A stretch of 64,000 bases of DNA from Psococerastis gibbosa. Its lineage: Eukaryota > Arthropoda > Insecta > Psocodea > Psocidae. The stretch's first letter is position 1. Every line of letters starts with the position of its first letter. The notes beneath the pieces were generated by a model that made no database searches, was not told the origin of the DNA, and was given only the letters and a program-made list of their open reading frames with translations. The stretch is from assembly GCA_963971405.1 (NCBI GenBank), contig OZ020487.1, positions 10,947,344 through 11,011,343 on the forward strand, given 5' to 3'. Positions 25,907 to 38,160 of the stretch are shown here, piece after piece. The position numbers were made by a program, and so were the translations under genes.

Positions 25907-26905
25907 ACCGGTCCGAGTTTTCTCGAACATGCTTTCCAATTTATCAATTAGTAGATAGAGAATATGAGTAATTTCATGGTAAATAATTTTCCAGTGGTTA
26001 AATTTCCGATATCTTGGGGGGGGGGGGGGGTTGTCTACCTGACTTCACTGGAAGTAAGATAAATTCTAGATAGGTCAGACCAACACATTAATTACCACAC
26101 AGCAATAATGGCAGGGCACGCAATGCATTTGAGCGCGAATCATTTTTTCAAAAAATAATTTGTTGTGCAAAACTAAAAATTTTTTCAAAAAATAATTTGT
26201 TGTGCAAAACTAAAAATTTTTTTGGGAAAGGAACCTGTCCGGTTTCGTTACTCAATTTAACACCTAAAACATGCCTGAAGGTAGAAATAATCAATAGAAA
26301 GGTTTCGCAGAAAAAATATTTTTTGATCCTTTTTCTGTTGTCTGTCTGTCTGTGCGTCGATTTCCGGGCAAACTACTCGGTCGATTTTGATCAAATTTAG
26401 CATGTAGGTTTACAAAAATCATACCTCAGGAATACTTTATTTTATTTTGGGCTAACTCAACTTGAGGGGATTTTATTCTCAAAAAACTCCTAAAAAATGT
26501 CTAATAAAATTATTTCTCAAAAATGACTAAAAAATCATTTTTCTGCGAAACCTTTCTATCGATGATTTCTACCTTCAGGCATGTTTTAGGTGTTAAATTG
26601 AGTGACGAAACCGGACAGGTTGCTTTCCCAGACAAGTATTTGGTTTTGTAAAAAAAATGTTTTTTTTTTTTTTAAATGATAGAAAATTCACGGTTAAATG
26701 CATTGCGTGCCCTGCCAGTATTGCTGTGTGGTAATGTGTTGGTCTGACCTATCTAGAATTTACCTCACATCCAGTGACGTCAGGCCGAGATATTGGAAAT
26801 TTAACCATTGGAAAATTATTTTCCATGAAATTACTCATTTTCTCTATCTAATAATTTTGATAAATTGGAAAGCATGTTCGAGTAAACTCGGACCGGTTCT
26901 TTTTA
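25907..26905. mobile_element. 1-kb head-to-head foldback of family F
   Basis: A minus-strand family F copy (from ACCGGTCCGAGTTTTCTCG) runs inward and meets a plus-strand copy that ends AACTCGGACCGGTTC. The inner junction lies near 26320-26345. The right copy keeps more of the interior, including the GTCTGTCTG run. Confidence 0.75.
26143..26222. repeat. Tandem duplication, about 36-bp unit, in a family F copy
   Basis: TTTTTTCAAAAAATAATTTG-TTGTGCAAAACTAAAAA is repeated twice in direct succession inside the 1-kb foldback. Confidence 0.8.
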
Positions 26906-27059
26906 TTTTTTATTACATAGCGTACGTTGGTAGCGCAGAGGAAAAGCAGGGTGTCCGAAATTTCCCTACACCTGATCGGCCAGAGCCGAAAGGGATTACA
27001 AAATGTAAACAAGATAATTTTACAATGGAAAGTGATATTCAAACGTTTCATTTCTCATC

Positions 27060-27185
27060 ACATGGTCGAAATTGTATGTTAACCGTCAGCAGCACCTCGG
27101 TTTCTGTGTCCATTCGCCTCAGGACCTCAGCATTAGGGACAATAACTTCTCAGTAAATAATAAGACCAACCGTATCCATGTTTGA
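27060..27185 (-). pseudogene. LINE C-terminal fragment
   Basis: On the minus strand reads NAEVLRRMDTETEVLLTV, the block seen at 4.36 kb. Nothing else of the element remains. Confidence 0.6.
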
Positions 27186-28356
27186 CGAAATCTTTCTGCT
27201 GGTTCTGACACAAAGTTAGTATTTTTTACTGAGTTAACAGTTATATAAGAACTTACCTGATTTTTTGGTAGGTAATGTTATCTTATATCATGAAATACCC
27301 CCCCCCCCCTCTTCAGTGGGCAGCAAAGGCAAATTGGGAAATATTACTCTAGTTTCAAGCCTGGTTGTCAAACTCGGCCCATATTGCGCCACCATTAAGA
27401 AAGAATTCGGAAATATAAACATCTATAAAGTGGCATATATTTTAATTAATAGTCGTGTGGGCGGCTAATGGTTATGCAATAGCTAGAAATTGACCTTTTC
27501 AACACAATAACGGCCCACTCTGTTAAAATATTCCCAATCAACGCCGGCCGCAGCTCGAAGAGTCTCAGATGGCTGATGTAATCCTACAATACAACATTGT
27601 TATTGTGCACCAAGTGTGGCACTTCTTCATCTATACGATTGCATCTGGATGCTTCAATTCACATTTTCATCTTCTTGTCCAATGCATAGTAAAGATCTTT
27701 GCTCTATGTAGGATAGGAATTTTCTATTAGGTTTCGGCAGCCCATTGTGTCAGACTGTAAATAAACTAGCTATGGTGCGTTAGTATCTATGTATATGATA
27801 TTGTACCATTGTAACATAGACGAATGTAAGACGACTAGGTCAGAGGAAGCCCTTAAGTAGTACATGTAAACAATTTTCAATGCGAATGACGATTCCTACA
27901 TTGTGATGACAATTTGACATAGTGTGGTGTGTTGACTGACTCTTGGCATATTTTAATTCATTTAACATTCATTACTCCAAACCCGTTATTATAACAGATA
28001 AATATTAATAATAGGCCTACAGAGTCCATCCAGCAGCTTACGAGTACTAACATATTGTAGTTTATATATGGTTTGTATAGTCGCGTATTAGTGTTTTTTT
28101 TTATAGGGAATTCAATAGAACGAACCCTACTGCATGGAGGTACCATGATGGTATTCAAGGCGGAGCCCGATCCTGTAGGCTACCCACCCTCCAAAAAATG
28201 GGCAGTAAAATATGTTGAAAGTCATGCAATCCTTTGGCCTTTGGGTGAAAACTCGTACAACGCACGTTTTGTCGTTTGTAATGCTGTTGGCACACATATT
28301 CCCAATTATTCAAAATTAAGATGAAATGATATTTATATTGTATTATTCTTTTGCAG

Positions 28357-28443
28357 ATAATAGCTACTGGGCTTAACGGAACCTCAGTTTCACCCGAATT
28401 GGATTTCAATAATGTTGAGAACATTGACAACGTGGAAAATTTG
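28357..28443 (+). CDS. Candidate upstream exon of the cuticular protein gene
   Basis: A good acceptor (TATTCTTTTGCAG) is followed by an open 29-codon stretch IIATGLNGTSVSP... ending NVENIDNVENL at a plausible donor TTG/GTAACT. The length is a multiple of three, so it joins the RR exon at 31494 in frame, giving NVENL-VQYEYQY. Without splicing the frame closes at TAA 28459-28461. Only phase, splice signals and composition support it; the 3.05-kb intron and the missing signal-peptide exon keep confidence low. Confidence 0.38.
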
Positions 28444-28499
28444 GTAACTATTGAAGTTTAAATTAATGACAGGGTTGTAAAGGTCAAAGGATACACATT

Positions 28500-28635
28500 T
28501 TATATGAGACATGCGGGGCTTGGGACCGCTTCGCGGCCCCGCCCCCCTTGTGCCTGCGGCCGGTGACAGCTCGGCCCTTCGGGGCCTCGCATTGGGCATT
28601 ACGCAGCTCACCCCTTCGGGGCTCGCATGACCCAA
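28500..28635. other. GC-rich island with CCTTCGGGGC repeats
   Basis: Against about 35-40 percent GC around it, this stretch is strongly GC-rich, with two CCTTCGGGGC/CCCTTCGGGG blocks and CGCTTCGCGGCCCCGCC. Translated frames show nothing recognisable. It begins about 40 bp after the candidate exon's TAA. Confidence 0.5.
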
Positions 28636-28924
28636 CTTCAATTTCCTGAATTTTTTAATTTTTTTTTTCTTTCATAAGAACCTTCTCCTGACAATAACAA
28701 TAAAAAAAGTGGTATCGGTCCAGCGGTTCACGCGTGATGCCGTGACATAGGGATATAGGGATTCATTTTTATATATCTTACATCTTAGATCAAAAAAGAG
28801 TAAAATATCAATCAATATCAATATACGTGAGGGTATATTTTATCAGGACCGCCCAGAGGGCTGCGAGTGCTTTAGTGTTCCCAATTTCGATCCTTTCTTG
28901 TAAGAAAGTATACTTGCTAAAGAA

Positions 28925-29145
28925 AACAAATAAATATTGATTTTTTGCATGTTCTATTACTAAGCCAACCTAGCGGAGTTAGGGCTATAAAGCCCTCTCT
29001 TACACTCAACTAGGAAGACCCGGCACCACCTGCTTTACATTCCCTCCGAAGCATGGCCAGAAAATGTAGCCTAGTGAGATGTGGGACTCGAACCAAGAAC
29101 CTTTCGGGTGAAAGTCGGAGTCTGTGCCACTAATCTACGTGTCCT
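28925..29145 (-). mobile_element. tRNA-derived SINE
   Basis: Read on the minus strand: A-box-like TAGATTAGTGG, B box GGTTCGAGTCC about 35 bp later, then a non-tRNA body (CTGGCCATGCTTCGGAGGG, TTTATAGCCCTAACTCC) and an AT-rich end. Spacing and order fit a SINE. Related pieces lie at 44.7 and 47.4 kb. Confidence 0.72.
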
Positions 29146-29147
29146 AC

Positions 29148-29225
29148 ATTCTTACTATGGCGATTAGTTTTAATCTTAACTTGGGATTAAAAATGTAAAC
29201 AAGATAATTTTACAACGGAAAGTGC
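29148..29225 (+). repeat. Half of a family K element
   Basis: Only the left arm remains (TATGGCGATTAG, GGGATTAAAAATGTAAACAA, then ATAATTTTAC). It abuts the SINE-like sequence on its left. Confidence 0.6.
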
Positions 29226-31194
29226 CGGTGCTCTTAAATGATTTAAAATAGGTACAATAGCTAGAATGATTGGATTTGATTTAAAAAAAAAAAAAATTGG
29301 CCCCACAATAAAGTTCAGAAAAATTAAGTTATGCAATTGTGTTAACGTCCATAAATTAATGAAAGAATTTTATCTACTTTTAAAATATATATGTAGTAAC
29401 CTAAAGCTTATCTATAGGCATATAATATAGCCTATTTCAGCTTCGAAACAATCTAATTTTACAGTAGAGTTGAGAATGATTTTAAAACGCACAATGTAAC
29501 CTATGCACAATGTAACCTATGCATGGAGGTATTAATACACAGCCTACACGTGTAAAACCGTAGTAGACTGTATGTTAATTTTATATCGTGTATTCGTTAG
29601 TTCAAAACCATTATGGAAAAATTCATTTCTTATGTAAATATATTGGCCTAAAACGAGATGAATGGGCTCAAGAGCATAATATGGAGATTTTAATTATCAT
29701 GATAGTGATATTTGATTATTAATAGAGTTCTTAAATTTATGTTGTATTCAGTGGCGAAGCAATTAAACTTAAACCATCACGTGCAGGTTACTTCGTCACA
29801 ATAAGATACGTAACCGACTGTTCTTACTTGAACCTAGAACGTAATTTATTTATTAATGCCCCTTGTTTTGCCTTGAAGACTGAAGTGCCAAAGTTCTTTT
29901 ATATCAGCCATTAGTTCGGGTATACAAATGGGCAATTCGGTACTCACGAGTAACGGACGATTTTTTTTCATTGTAGCAATGGGTAGTCGGAAAACCAGAG
30001 TCAACTTCAGACTATTTGTTAGTCTGGCGTGAAGTCAACCACACCCCCATCAGAACACGGGTTTGTAGTTTGAATGAATGAATGAGTAACGACTTTATTG
30101 CAACAATACATTGGCGAACAATAAGAATATAAAGTCTTTTTTTCATGTTAGTTTGTAATGGAATAAAGTTTTCAATTAAAAAAGTAAAATTTCGAAATGG
30201 GCGCAATTACTAAAACTGCGACAAAATTTAATCAATTATTATATTATATATTATATATATTATAGGCTATATTATAATTAATTATGGCCGACCAAACAAT
30301 CAAAAATTAAAATGGCGCCCTACGATAAACGATTAGTAAACAAAAAATATGTTTCCTAATGAAATTATTTTATTGTATTTATAGCATTATATTTCAATAA
30401 AAGCATTCATGAAATGTGTCAGAAATATTTTTAACTGCGTTTTGGTGTGTCAGAAGCGCTGGTATGCTCGGTAGATGAGGAGGTATCAAACCTAGGTTAC
30501 CGCGTGTAATTAGTTTTGAGATTTGAGCATGGGAGGAGCATTTTGCATTGAGCTCGGCGAAGTTGCCGGCAGATTACTATTATCTGAGTGACCACTAATT
30601 GGAAAACTGTGTTTCATTTCTATTGTAGGTAACGGTACGGTAATATATTTTCTGGAAGTGTTTCGGTTTTTCATTCCGAGTCACACGGTACTGATATCAC
30701 ATAGGCTAGTTCGTTTAAAACCTGTCACATCTCGTGTAAGAGCGCGTTTAAGTCGTTAGCACCACACAAATTCGATCTAGATAATCCGCCATTGTTGCGA
30801 GCACTGATCTCTAGATTGGCTTATTAATGCGGGTCGTGATGGCTTCCTAAAGTTCTCACCTCTGATTAACTAGGAAGTGGACCTAATTCCTCACGACCGC
30901 GAGAGCCCCCTCGTGTGAACTAGTCAAAGTGACCTAACTGTTCTTTCTGATTCTTGTCATTAAGGCTGATGAGGTGGATGGACAGACATTGGTCGACCCC
31001 CAAACATGATTGAGGAGTCCGGTGAGACATCCTATAGGCCTATGAATATGAGGAAATATTCCGATTTTGTTTCAATGGTGTCTCATTATTTATACCCACT
31101 GGAGAAAGAGCTAGTTTCAATATTTCAATATTAGGAGACCGCGTACCGAACAGAATGAACAAATCGAGCATGGCGGGAAGACGTATGTAAACAT

Positions 31195-31310
31195 AGAGAC
31201 GTCCACGAAACTGCTGGAAGGACGAATTAGAATCCGACTTCCGCGAGTTGGGAGTCCATATTGATGGTGGAAGTGGACCGAGATCTGGAGGAGTGTTGTC
31301 GAGCATGGGC
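31195..31310 (-). repeat. Family I repeat upstream of the RR exon
   Basis: On the minus strand shares CGACAACACTCCTCCAG, GGACTCCCAACTCGCG and TTTCGTGGACGTC with the 12.8-kb copy. Confidence 0.55.
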
Positions 31311-31493
31311 TGTATAGTCGGAAGAAAAAGAAAAAGACTAGTGATATATTCTCGGATGTGTCACAGTGAAGGGGGAGAGAGATGCAGCTTCCCGCATCTG
31401 AAGCCGCTCATCCTGGATCAATGGCCCTTCAGAAAACAAAGCAACCGTCATCACTTGACTTTATTGTATAGTGGGCAATTTTATATGTTTCAG

Positions 31494-31689
31494 GTTCAGT
31501 ATGAGTACCAATACTCAGTAGATGAGGGCCTCCGGAAAGGTCCAGTTATGGATCGCTGGGAACGTCGGCTAGGGGAGTACGTCAAGGGCGGCTACTCGGT
31601 TGTCGACCCAGACGGAGCGGTCCGAACGGTCGACTACGAGGTCGACGGTCACAAGGGCTACCACGCAGTGATACGGTTCAACCCACCCA
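31494..31689 (+). CDS. Cuticular protein exon with the RR-2-like domain
   Basis: Acceptor ATATGTTTCAG, donor CCCA/GTAAGT. Enters in phase 0 and leaves with one base (A), which with GC of the next exon makes Ser. The open frame continues left of the acceptor to 31248, but that part overlaps a repeat on the other strand and has no signal peptide, so it is not used as a start. Confidence 0.9.
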
Positions 31690-34106
31690 GTAAGTCCCAG
31701 AGTTGTGACACTAACAATATACCTAACTTTAATCTGGGGATTAAAAATGTTCACAAACCAATTTTGAACAGCACTTTCCGTTTCCGTTCTAAAATTATCT
31801 TGTTTCCATTTTTAATCCCAGGTTAAGATTAAAAATAATCGCCATAGTAGGTAGGCGAATGAAACAGAGAAGAAAATCCACTGCCTGCGGGCCTACTAGC
31901 CTATGCCGTTTAGTGTTAACTTATTCCTGGGGTTAAAAATGTAAACAAAACAATTTTGAATCGCATTTACCATTATAAAATTAATTAATTAATGTAATAA
32001 AGATTAATTTAATCCCAGGCTATGATTAAAAATTATCGCCGAAAGTAACTAGGCCTAGGTATAGTTCATTAAATGTAATTTCAAAGGCTTCCACAGCCGA
32101 AGTTACATGATGAAGCAGTAGGACGATAGCAGTAGCTGCTGAGCCTCCAAGATACAATCTTAGAAGTATACGCAGTTCCACTGAAGATGTCGACCGCAGA
32201 TGTTGACGAAACGTTTGGAAGTACGCTTTCAGAACGCCCACGACCTATCGTCCTGGATACTACTGCTTCATCAAATTTAATTTGTTTCAGCTAATTTTAT
32301 TTTATTCCTATAATTCTCGAGTCCCTGTCGCAAATTCGTCGAAATGTGTTCGCGCCATCTTTCAAAGCCTTGCCATAATATAAATTGCTTTTGTACTTCC
32401 TCCAAGGTAAATTGCAGTGTGTTGCAGGATAAGTCGTGATTGGTCCCTCCTTGCCGTGATTGTTTGGTTTATATTGTGATTGGTCCCTCATTTACCAATA
32501 ATAATTGATCTGCTTTCTTGCTTAACAGTTTCTAATGTCTGGGCTGTTTTTCTTGTCAATCACTCTGATATTATAGCAAATTGCTCTTTCATTGTTACTA
32601 TATTGGGATTGAAGGTGTGCTTGTGCCCTTAAAAGCAAGTGTTGAAGCTCAAGGGCAATTGGACAATTTATAGAGGTTGACATGCATTTTAAAGATACCA
32701 TATGCCATGTACGAGTATTTGACGAGCAATTGGGATTTGGGAGTTAAGCCCCAGTGCTCAAAATGCTTTGTAAACCAAAAATTATTGTAATTTTTGGACG
32801 AAATTAATTAATTGCTCGTTCTACAGCCACAAAGATATAAAAGGGAACAGATGAAAAAATCTTAAAAAATACGAACTTTCTGTGCAAGTTGTCTATTTCC
32901 CCTACAGATTTAAAACTGTGCTACAAAATGGGTTTAAGGCTCTTTATCCCATTTTTTTAAGGTAATAATATTTCAGTTCAGGAAATGTAAACTTCCTGCG
33001 ATAACTTGTATTTTTTATGTGTTCACTTTGTTATCTTTGTCTCTGTGGAACAGGCAATAAATTAATTTCTCAAAAAATTTCTTGTGTACAAAACATTTTG
33101 AACTTTTGACTTACCATTTAAGCTGTAAATGGGCTCTTGATTTTGCTCCACAGGCCGTGCCCTGCTGAGTTCCGTACAGCTAGCTCATTCCAACGACCTG
33201 TTTCCACTGGGTTCGACAGCCAATCAGGTCGCAGCAGTCAGCGAGCTACCCTTACCAACCCCCACAAGCTCGGACCTGCCGCACAACTATCATGCCAAGC
33301 CGCCATACATTAACAAATTCGGTAAGAGTGAGGCTAGGTATACCCCCTGAACAGTCTTGTACAGCCAAGTACCGTATTGGTATTAACGGTTTTAATTATA
33401 TTATGAAACTAGTGCCGTATGCACACAATGCACACGCAAAAACACAACAAAACTGAACATGAGCATACGGCACAAACTAAAAGTATTCGGGCGATTATTA
33501 TTGGACTCAAATAAGATGGGTAAAGAACTGCAGGGAACCATAATTGTTTTGTAGATATTCTATGTACTATGTAGGCCTACTATTGAACTTTGCATTCCAT
33601 TCCGTCCTTTATCGATACAATCCATCATCAGACTTCTTAATTTAATTGCAACTAGCTTCAAATGATGGTACGAGTAAATGGCGATCCTATGCAATTTAGG
33701 GCTTACTGTTGACGCGTGTGCATTTAAAGTACCCACACTGCTGACTTTTACACTTTCCGCAGGGTATAAAGACTACAAAACAGCCGCTAGCACCAATATT
33801 GCCATGTCTTCCCAACTGCCGCCCAGCCCCGTCAACTACAATGCGTTGAGCCACAAGCGGAACCCCATTTTCTACAAGAGCCCTGCAGGCAGGATTCTGC
33901 CCCCCGCGGGTCCCACTCCACCTGTCTACAATTTGGATGCGCTCCTGCCGCGTCAGGGGGAGCCGTTGAGCACAGGGGGCTATACATTGCACACGCAGGC
34001 CATACCACGGCCCCCACCACCCACGCTCAAGAGGAACTCAAAGTTGGTGAAGAGGTTCGATTCGTTTCAACGGTCGGTGTATATTGAGCCGTCGAATGGG
34101 TATTAG
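31494..34106 (+). CDS. Cuticular protein, RR-2-like chitin-binding (chitin_bind_4), 5' incomplete
   Basis: Structural protein of the chitin-containing cuticle, expected to be secreted and to bind chitin through its Rebers-Riddiford domain. Three coding exons (31494-31689, 33154-33321, 33763-34106) splice in phase into 235 codons plus TAG. The domain fills the first exon: YEYQYSVDEG, then GEYVKGGYSVVDPDG, then RTVDYEVDGHKGYHAV, matching the RR-2 pattern GxYSxxxPDGxxRxVxYxxDxxxGFxAV. The rest is Pro/Ser/Asn-rich with many tyrosines and ends YIEPSNGY. The N-terminus with signal peptide is missing; it must lie upstream, possibly through the candidate exon at 28357-28443. The first intron holds two foldback repeats. 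RR-2 rather than RR-1 is likely but not certain. Confidence 0.88.
31725..32045. repeat. Two family K-like foldbacks in the cuticular gene intron
   Basis: Copies at about 31725-31850 and 31895-32045 each show GGGATTAAAAATGT or GGGGTTAAAAATGTAAACAA and the inverse ending TTTTAATCCCAG or TTTAATCCCAGG. They begin about 40 bp after the RR-exon donor. Confidence 0.68.
32755..32900 (+). repeat. Family P repeat (also 2570-2790, 3930-4085)
   Basis: AATGCTTTGTAAACCAAAAA, GACGAAATTAATTAATT, TCTACAGCCACAAAGATATA occur in similar order in all three places and in part at 49.3 and 53.0 kb. Confidence 0.55.
33154..33321 (+). CDS. Cuticular protein exon, Ser/Pro/Leu-rich linker
   Basis: Acceptor TGCTCCACAG, donor TTCG/GTAAGA. 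Fully open in the phase set by the previous exon. It encodes RALLSSVQLAHSNDL, a PLPTPTSSDLP stretch and HAKPPYINKFG, with no recognised domain. Confidence 0.82.
33763..34106 (+). CDS. Cuticular protein terminal exon, Pro/Tyr-rich tail
   Basis: Acceptor ACTTTCCGCAG; split codon G+GG gives Gly, then YKDYKT. It runs 113 residues to TAG at 34104-34106. It is rich in Pro, Ser and Tyr (PPSPVNYN, PPAGPTPPVYN, PRPPPPTLKR), typical of cuticle protein flanks. GC content here is well above the AT-rich surroundings. Confidence 0.85.
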
Positions 34107-35775
34107 GAGTGAGTGGGATGAGATCGTGCGTATTTGTAAACTGAATATGGCTTTTATGAGTTATATGTCCTCGTGCCACAGACGCGAAAGATATGAAAAC
34201 GGTCATGGAAAATTCAGTTTCGTTGAAAATTTGCATTTTCACACCCGAAAAATATTATTCCTCTAGGATAAAGTGCATTAAGTAGATTTTATAGATTAGT
34301 CATAAATCACCCGGGTAAACAGTCTGCTTTTTTAGAAAGCTTGCATTTTTTGTACGAATTTTTCACCTGACCATCCTCTCTTCTATCTACATCTACATAT
34401 CTTTGTGACTGTGAAACGAGGAATTAATTTTATCAAAAAGACTTCCTTCGTTACTAAATATTTGGAAATCTCTTAGTGTTTCAAATAGGCAAAGTCAAAC
34501 TTATAATTGAATTCCATACCATCAGTCATTGGTACACCACGCCTACAATTGATTACGAGTTTCTATTTAATCAATCTTATATGAGGGTTTTTTGTTTGTC
34601 TACACAATACGCTTTACTGATGAGGAGAGCTGCTGTATTGTTAATGGTGTTCTTTAGAATGAACCTAAACTTGAAGTTACCTTTCAGTGCAGAAGCACAG
34701 GTCTAGATTATTTTTAATACATTTTTATAAATAACATGTTGCTAATTCCTTAAGATCGGTAGGCTATCGGTAGGCTAAGCTAAGAACTATATGCGTAAGT
34801 GAAGACTAGGGAAAGACGAGTGGAAGAACCAATCACTTTCTAGAAATCCTCACATATTTTTAAGCTTTGAGACACTGCATTCTTAAAAACTAAACTAAAT
34901 TTCAATTGACAATGTCTCCCCACTGAGACAATCGGACACCCCCAGTCAGATTTTTTTAAATTAAAATCCAATTTCACAGGGAATAATGATCATGTAGCCG
35001 TCGATGAGATGTCATATAGTAGAAACTCCTCTACATTTTGATACAGACTATATGTAAGATAAAAAGAATGAGGGCTCCCTGCAGAAATCTCCAATCCCTC
35101 CTGTTGGATCTTATCCTAAGGTTTTTTAGATTTGTAGCAGGCAGTTACTCCTTACTTTGTCATCAGGAATTGTGACTTTCAAGATTTCTTCTGCTCACCT
35201 AAACTTGTTGCATGCAGCTCTATTGATATGTTATGGATCGGGCAATAAAAGAATACACCACTTGATTTAAAAAAATTAAATATCTATACTTAAAAACCAT
35301 TTGATTAGAACGTTTTCTACACTATAAGTTGTAGACCACAAGAATAATAGTAAGCTTAGTCATCACAACCCCCATTATTAAATAAATAACTCCAAATATA
35401 CAATAATTTTTTACAATAGTACGGTAATACGTAACAAATTAAACCTATTCTAACTTTAGCTCTTTTTGAAGGCTATCGAATTTTTTTTTAAATCACTAAT
35501 TAGGTTACGAAATTTAAATGAAAGCGGCGCAACGGGGTTCACCTATGACCAAAAACCGTCCAAAATAATTTAAATTAAAATCCGAATAAACGGGTAAACT
35601 GGGATAAAACTTCGTTGTTAGATTTGAAGGCAGACTACAGTAAAGTTGTCAACTAGGTTTCTTTTTTTTTAATTTTACTCCTATGAAATTTTCCAATTCA
35701 AATAGTATATCAAATCTAGCAACGAAGTTTTGTTCAGATTCACGCGTGCTTGGAACATTTCCCCGTTTTTTACGG

Positions 35776-35809
<34 letters not shown>

Positions 35810-36429
35810 GATAGATTGCATACAAACCATTTAATGAATGTATCCGATTGACCTTTTCAGTCGCCTCTGTAGGTTATTACCCGTGATGAGTACGACACGT
35901 CTCCGATTGCATGGCGTGTAAAGACTCGCACAAGTGCAAGCACGTTACCACCTGGTCATCGAAGTCGATTTCAATTGGAAACATTTACTATGGAACGGGG
36001 CTCACTAATTAGTTTTTCCTCAGACATGTCGTCAAAAGGCCACGTTACAAAGACAAAATTAGCTAACCTTAGACACTCCTCCAGTGTTATCTATAATTTT
36101 TTTAGGCTGGCATATGCGGCCCATACGTCGCTTATGGGTAAAGCGGCCAGGTAAAATGATCGATTCGATTTCCAGGTTCCGTATTAAATTTGATTGGTTC
36201 CAAAAACAGGCCGCTAAATTAAAAGTGAACAAACGTGCGGTAGCCTTCAAAGTAAGCAAAGATATTCAAACTAGAAAACTGGTAACTCATGGACATAAAG
36301 ACTATATTTTTATCTTAGTATTCTTTTTATCATGCCTGACTTGGCACAGTGTCATAAAAGCTATTTGAACTGGACTCTAAGACAGAACGCACTCTCTCGA
36401 AGGTTAGAGAATTTCGGATTACCGATCTT
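34107..36429. other. 3' flank of the cuticular gene, no further gene
   Basis: Presumably starts with the 3' untranslated region. No canonical AATAAA lies close to the stop; one occurs near 35234. Then AT-rich spacer and the family O repeat. Confidence 0.4.
35835..35980 (+). repeat. Family O repeat (also 48450-48610, 54605-54665)
   Basis: TGTATCCGATTGACC, ACGACACGTCTCCGATTGC, TCGCACAAGTGCAAGCACGT and TACCACCTGGTCATCGAAG are shared by two plus-strand copies; a short inverse copy lies at 54.6 kb. Confidence 0.65.
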
Positions 36430-36593
36430 AGGCGGGTATTCCACATACGTCAATCGTCAATGAAAAATTGAAAACTGACGTAACAATGACGTAAATTGAC
36501 GTGGTAGAAGAATTTTTAGTATGTCTTTAATGTCTGCTAAAACGTCATTTTTCAATTTTTCATTGACGATTGACGTATGTGGAATACCCGCCT
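36430..36593. mobile_element. Short foldback MITE, family B copy 2, TSD TTA
   Basis: Same arms as the 19.3-kb copy with GGCGGGTATTCCACATACGT tips; TTA on both sides. The central segment lies in the opposite orientation. Confidence 0.85.
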
Positions 36594-36939
36594 TATAAAG
36601 AGGATATGGAGCGTAAAATTCGGCCATGTCGGAATCAACCCATAACCAGCCAGATTTTAACTTTTACTTGATTTACAACGCAGATATTAAAAATTTAGTC
36701 TATTCATGTTGTAGAGGACTATTTCATGCATAACATCATAGGGGTGTTTTTTTTTAATGTTGGTGTTTTTTCAATAAATTTTACATTACGCGAAATTTAA
36801 GTTTTCAGTAATGTTCATGAAATAATGAAAGCACCAATAAATTAAAAATACATATGACTTGTTGCATACAGTTGTCTTCTACAACTTGACTTTAATAAAT
36901 TGCTTAGTAAATTAAATATTTTTTGTTTTGTTATCCAAC

Positions 36940-37230
36940 GCCTGCTTACAGCATTTTTGCATTTAAGCAACCCTGTCAGCCTAGCGGGGGGAGTGAGTCT
37001 GTTTATTAACTTGAGGCCAGACTCTTTCACCTCAGGGAGAAGGGGAGTTGGCTGACACGGTGGACCTCCTGATTATAGTGGATTCCGAACCACTTGGAGA
37101 ACATAGCAAAGTCGCACGATTAATTCGGAGGTGACCAGGACTCGACACGCACTTTGACTGACTGGCAGTCTCTGGGCGTTATCATGTCCCACCAAGTTCC
37201 TATTGGTATGGCCATTGGCTAACATGAAAT
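36940..37230 (+). repeat. Family J interspersed repeat
   Basis: From AAGCAACCCTGTCAGCC through GGACCTCCTGATTATAGTGG to TTCGGAGGTGACCAGGAC and TTGGTATGGCCATTGGC. Matches copies at 8.1, 19.1 and 41.0 kb. No coding; likely a SINE or LINE tail. Confidence 0.7.
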
Positions 37231-38160
37231 AAAAATAAAAATAGCCAGATTTTGATGGTGTCGATTTTCTACGAGTTATATCCTCCCAATTTTGAGGTTT
37301 TTCACTTACAGCTACTACACTGCGAGAGAGCCCGGAAACAGATGTTATATTGCTTTAAGATATCCGATCAACAGCACTTTGGCAAGTGGAAATTTATGTA
37401 CAAATTTTGCTTTTGGCATTCGAATTATGATATAGGTACAGTACGTAAATGCACAAAACTTACAGTTTATGGGTAGCTTACGGTTTATCGCTCAGAAATA
37501 TTCGTATATTCTATGAATATCGCTGCATCAACAGCAGACATGATGGAATTCTATAGGAAATATGTCCATTGACTATAAGAACAACAGACTACGCAAGGAA
37601 AAAGCAAATGTCGTCGAGTCAATTAAGAAACGGAAAGTTGAAAAAGTTAAATTGGGAAAGGGCAGGTGTTTAATATGTGTGTAAAAATACTAAATATTAA
37701 GGGCACTCAGTACAAAAGGTCTTTTCTAGTAAAATGATTAAAAGTAGGCAGTAGGGTAGCTATTTTAACAGGTATCGTGGCAGACAGGAATGACCGCCAT
37801 TGTAATATTCAATTCGATGGGCGTCACATCACAACAAAGCACCGCCCCCGTATAACTTCATTTTTCATCACCTTCTGATCTTCTGATCATTTTTCTGACC
37901 CGATAAAAGGAAAACTGGTGAGGCGAAGTTACTTCTTTTGCCTCCACAGGACCCTCTGACAATTACAATCTGGGGAACAAGTTTACAGTTATCCAATGCT
38001 TTAGCATCGCGCCCATGAAGGTCGAGACCACCTTTGAAGTGACCAACAGTAGCCCAAAGTGTTCAATCCCAGTTGTTCACTGCAAATGTGGAGCTGAATT
38101 AATGGTGCAAAACAATCAATAAGCGTCCTTTTACACTACACTAACCGTCACCGTCGTATA

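Noticed and set aside
28073-28324. ORF just upstream of the candidate cuticular exon
   Set aside because: No signal peptide or domain, and no donor was found that would connect it in frame with confidence.
28925-29145. Functional tRNA gene
   Set aside because: Boxes are spaced as in a tRNA-derived SINE, the acceptor stem does not pair and a repeated non-tRNA body follows.
31248-31493. In-frame extension upstream of the RR-2 exon
   Set aside because: It crosses a good acceptor (TTTCAG at 31493), overlaps a family I repeat on the other strand, and has no signal peptide.
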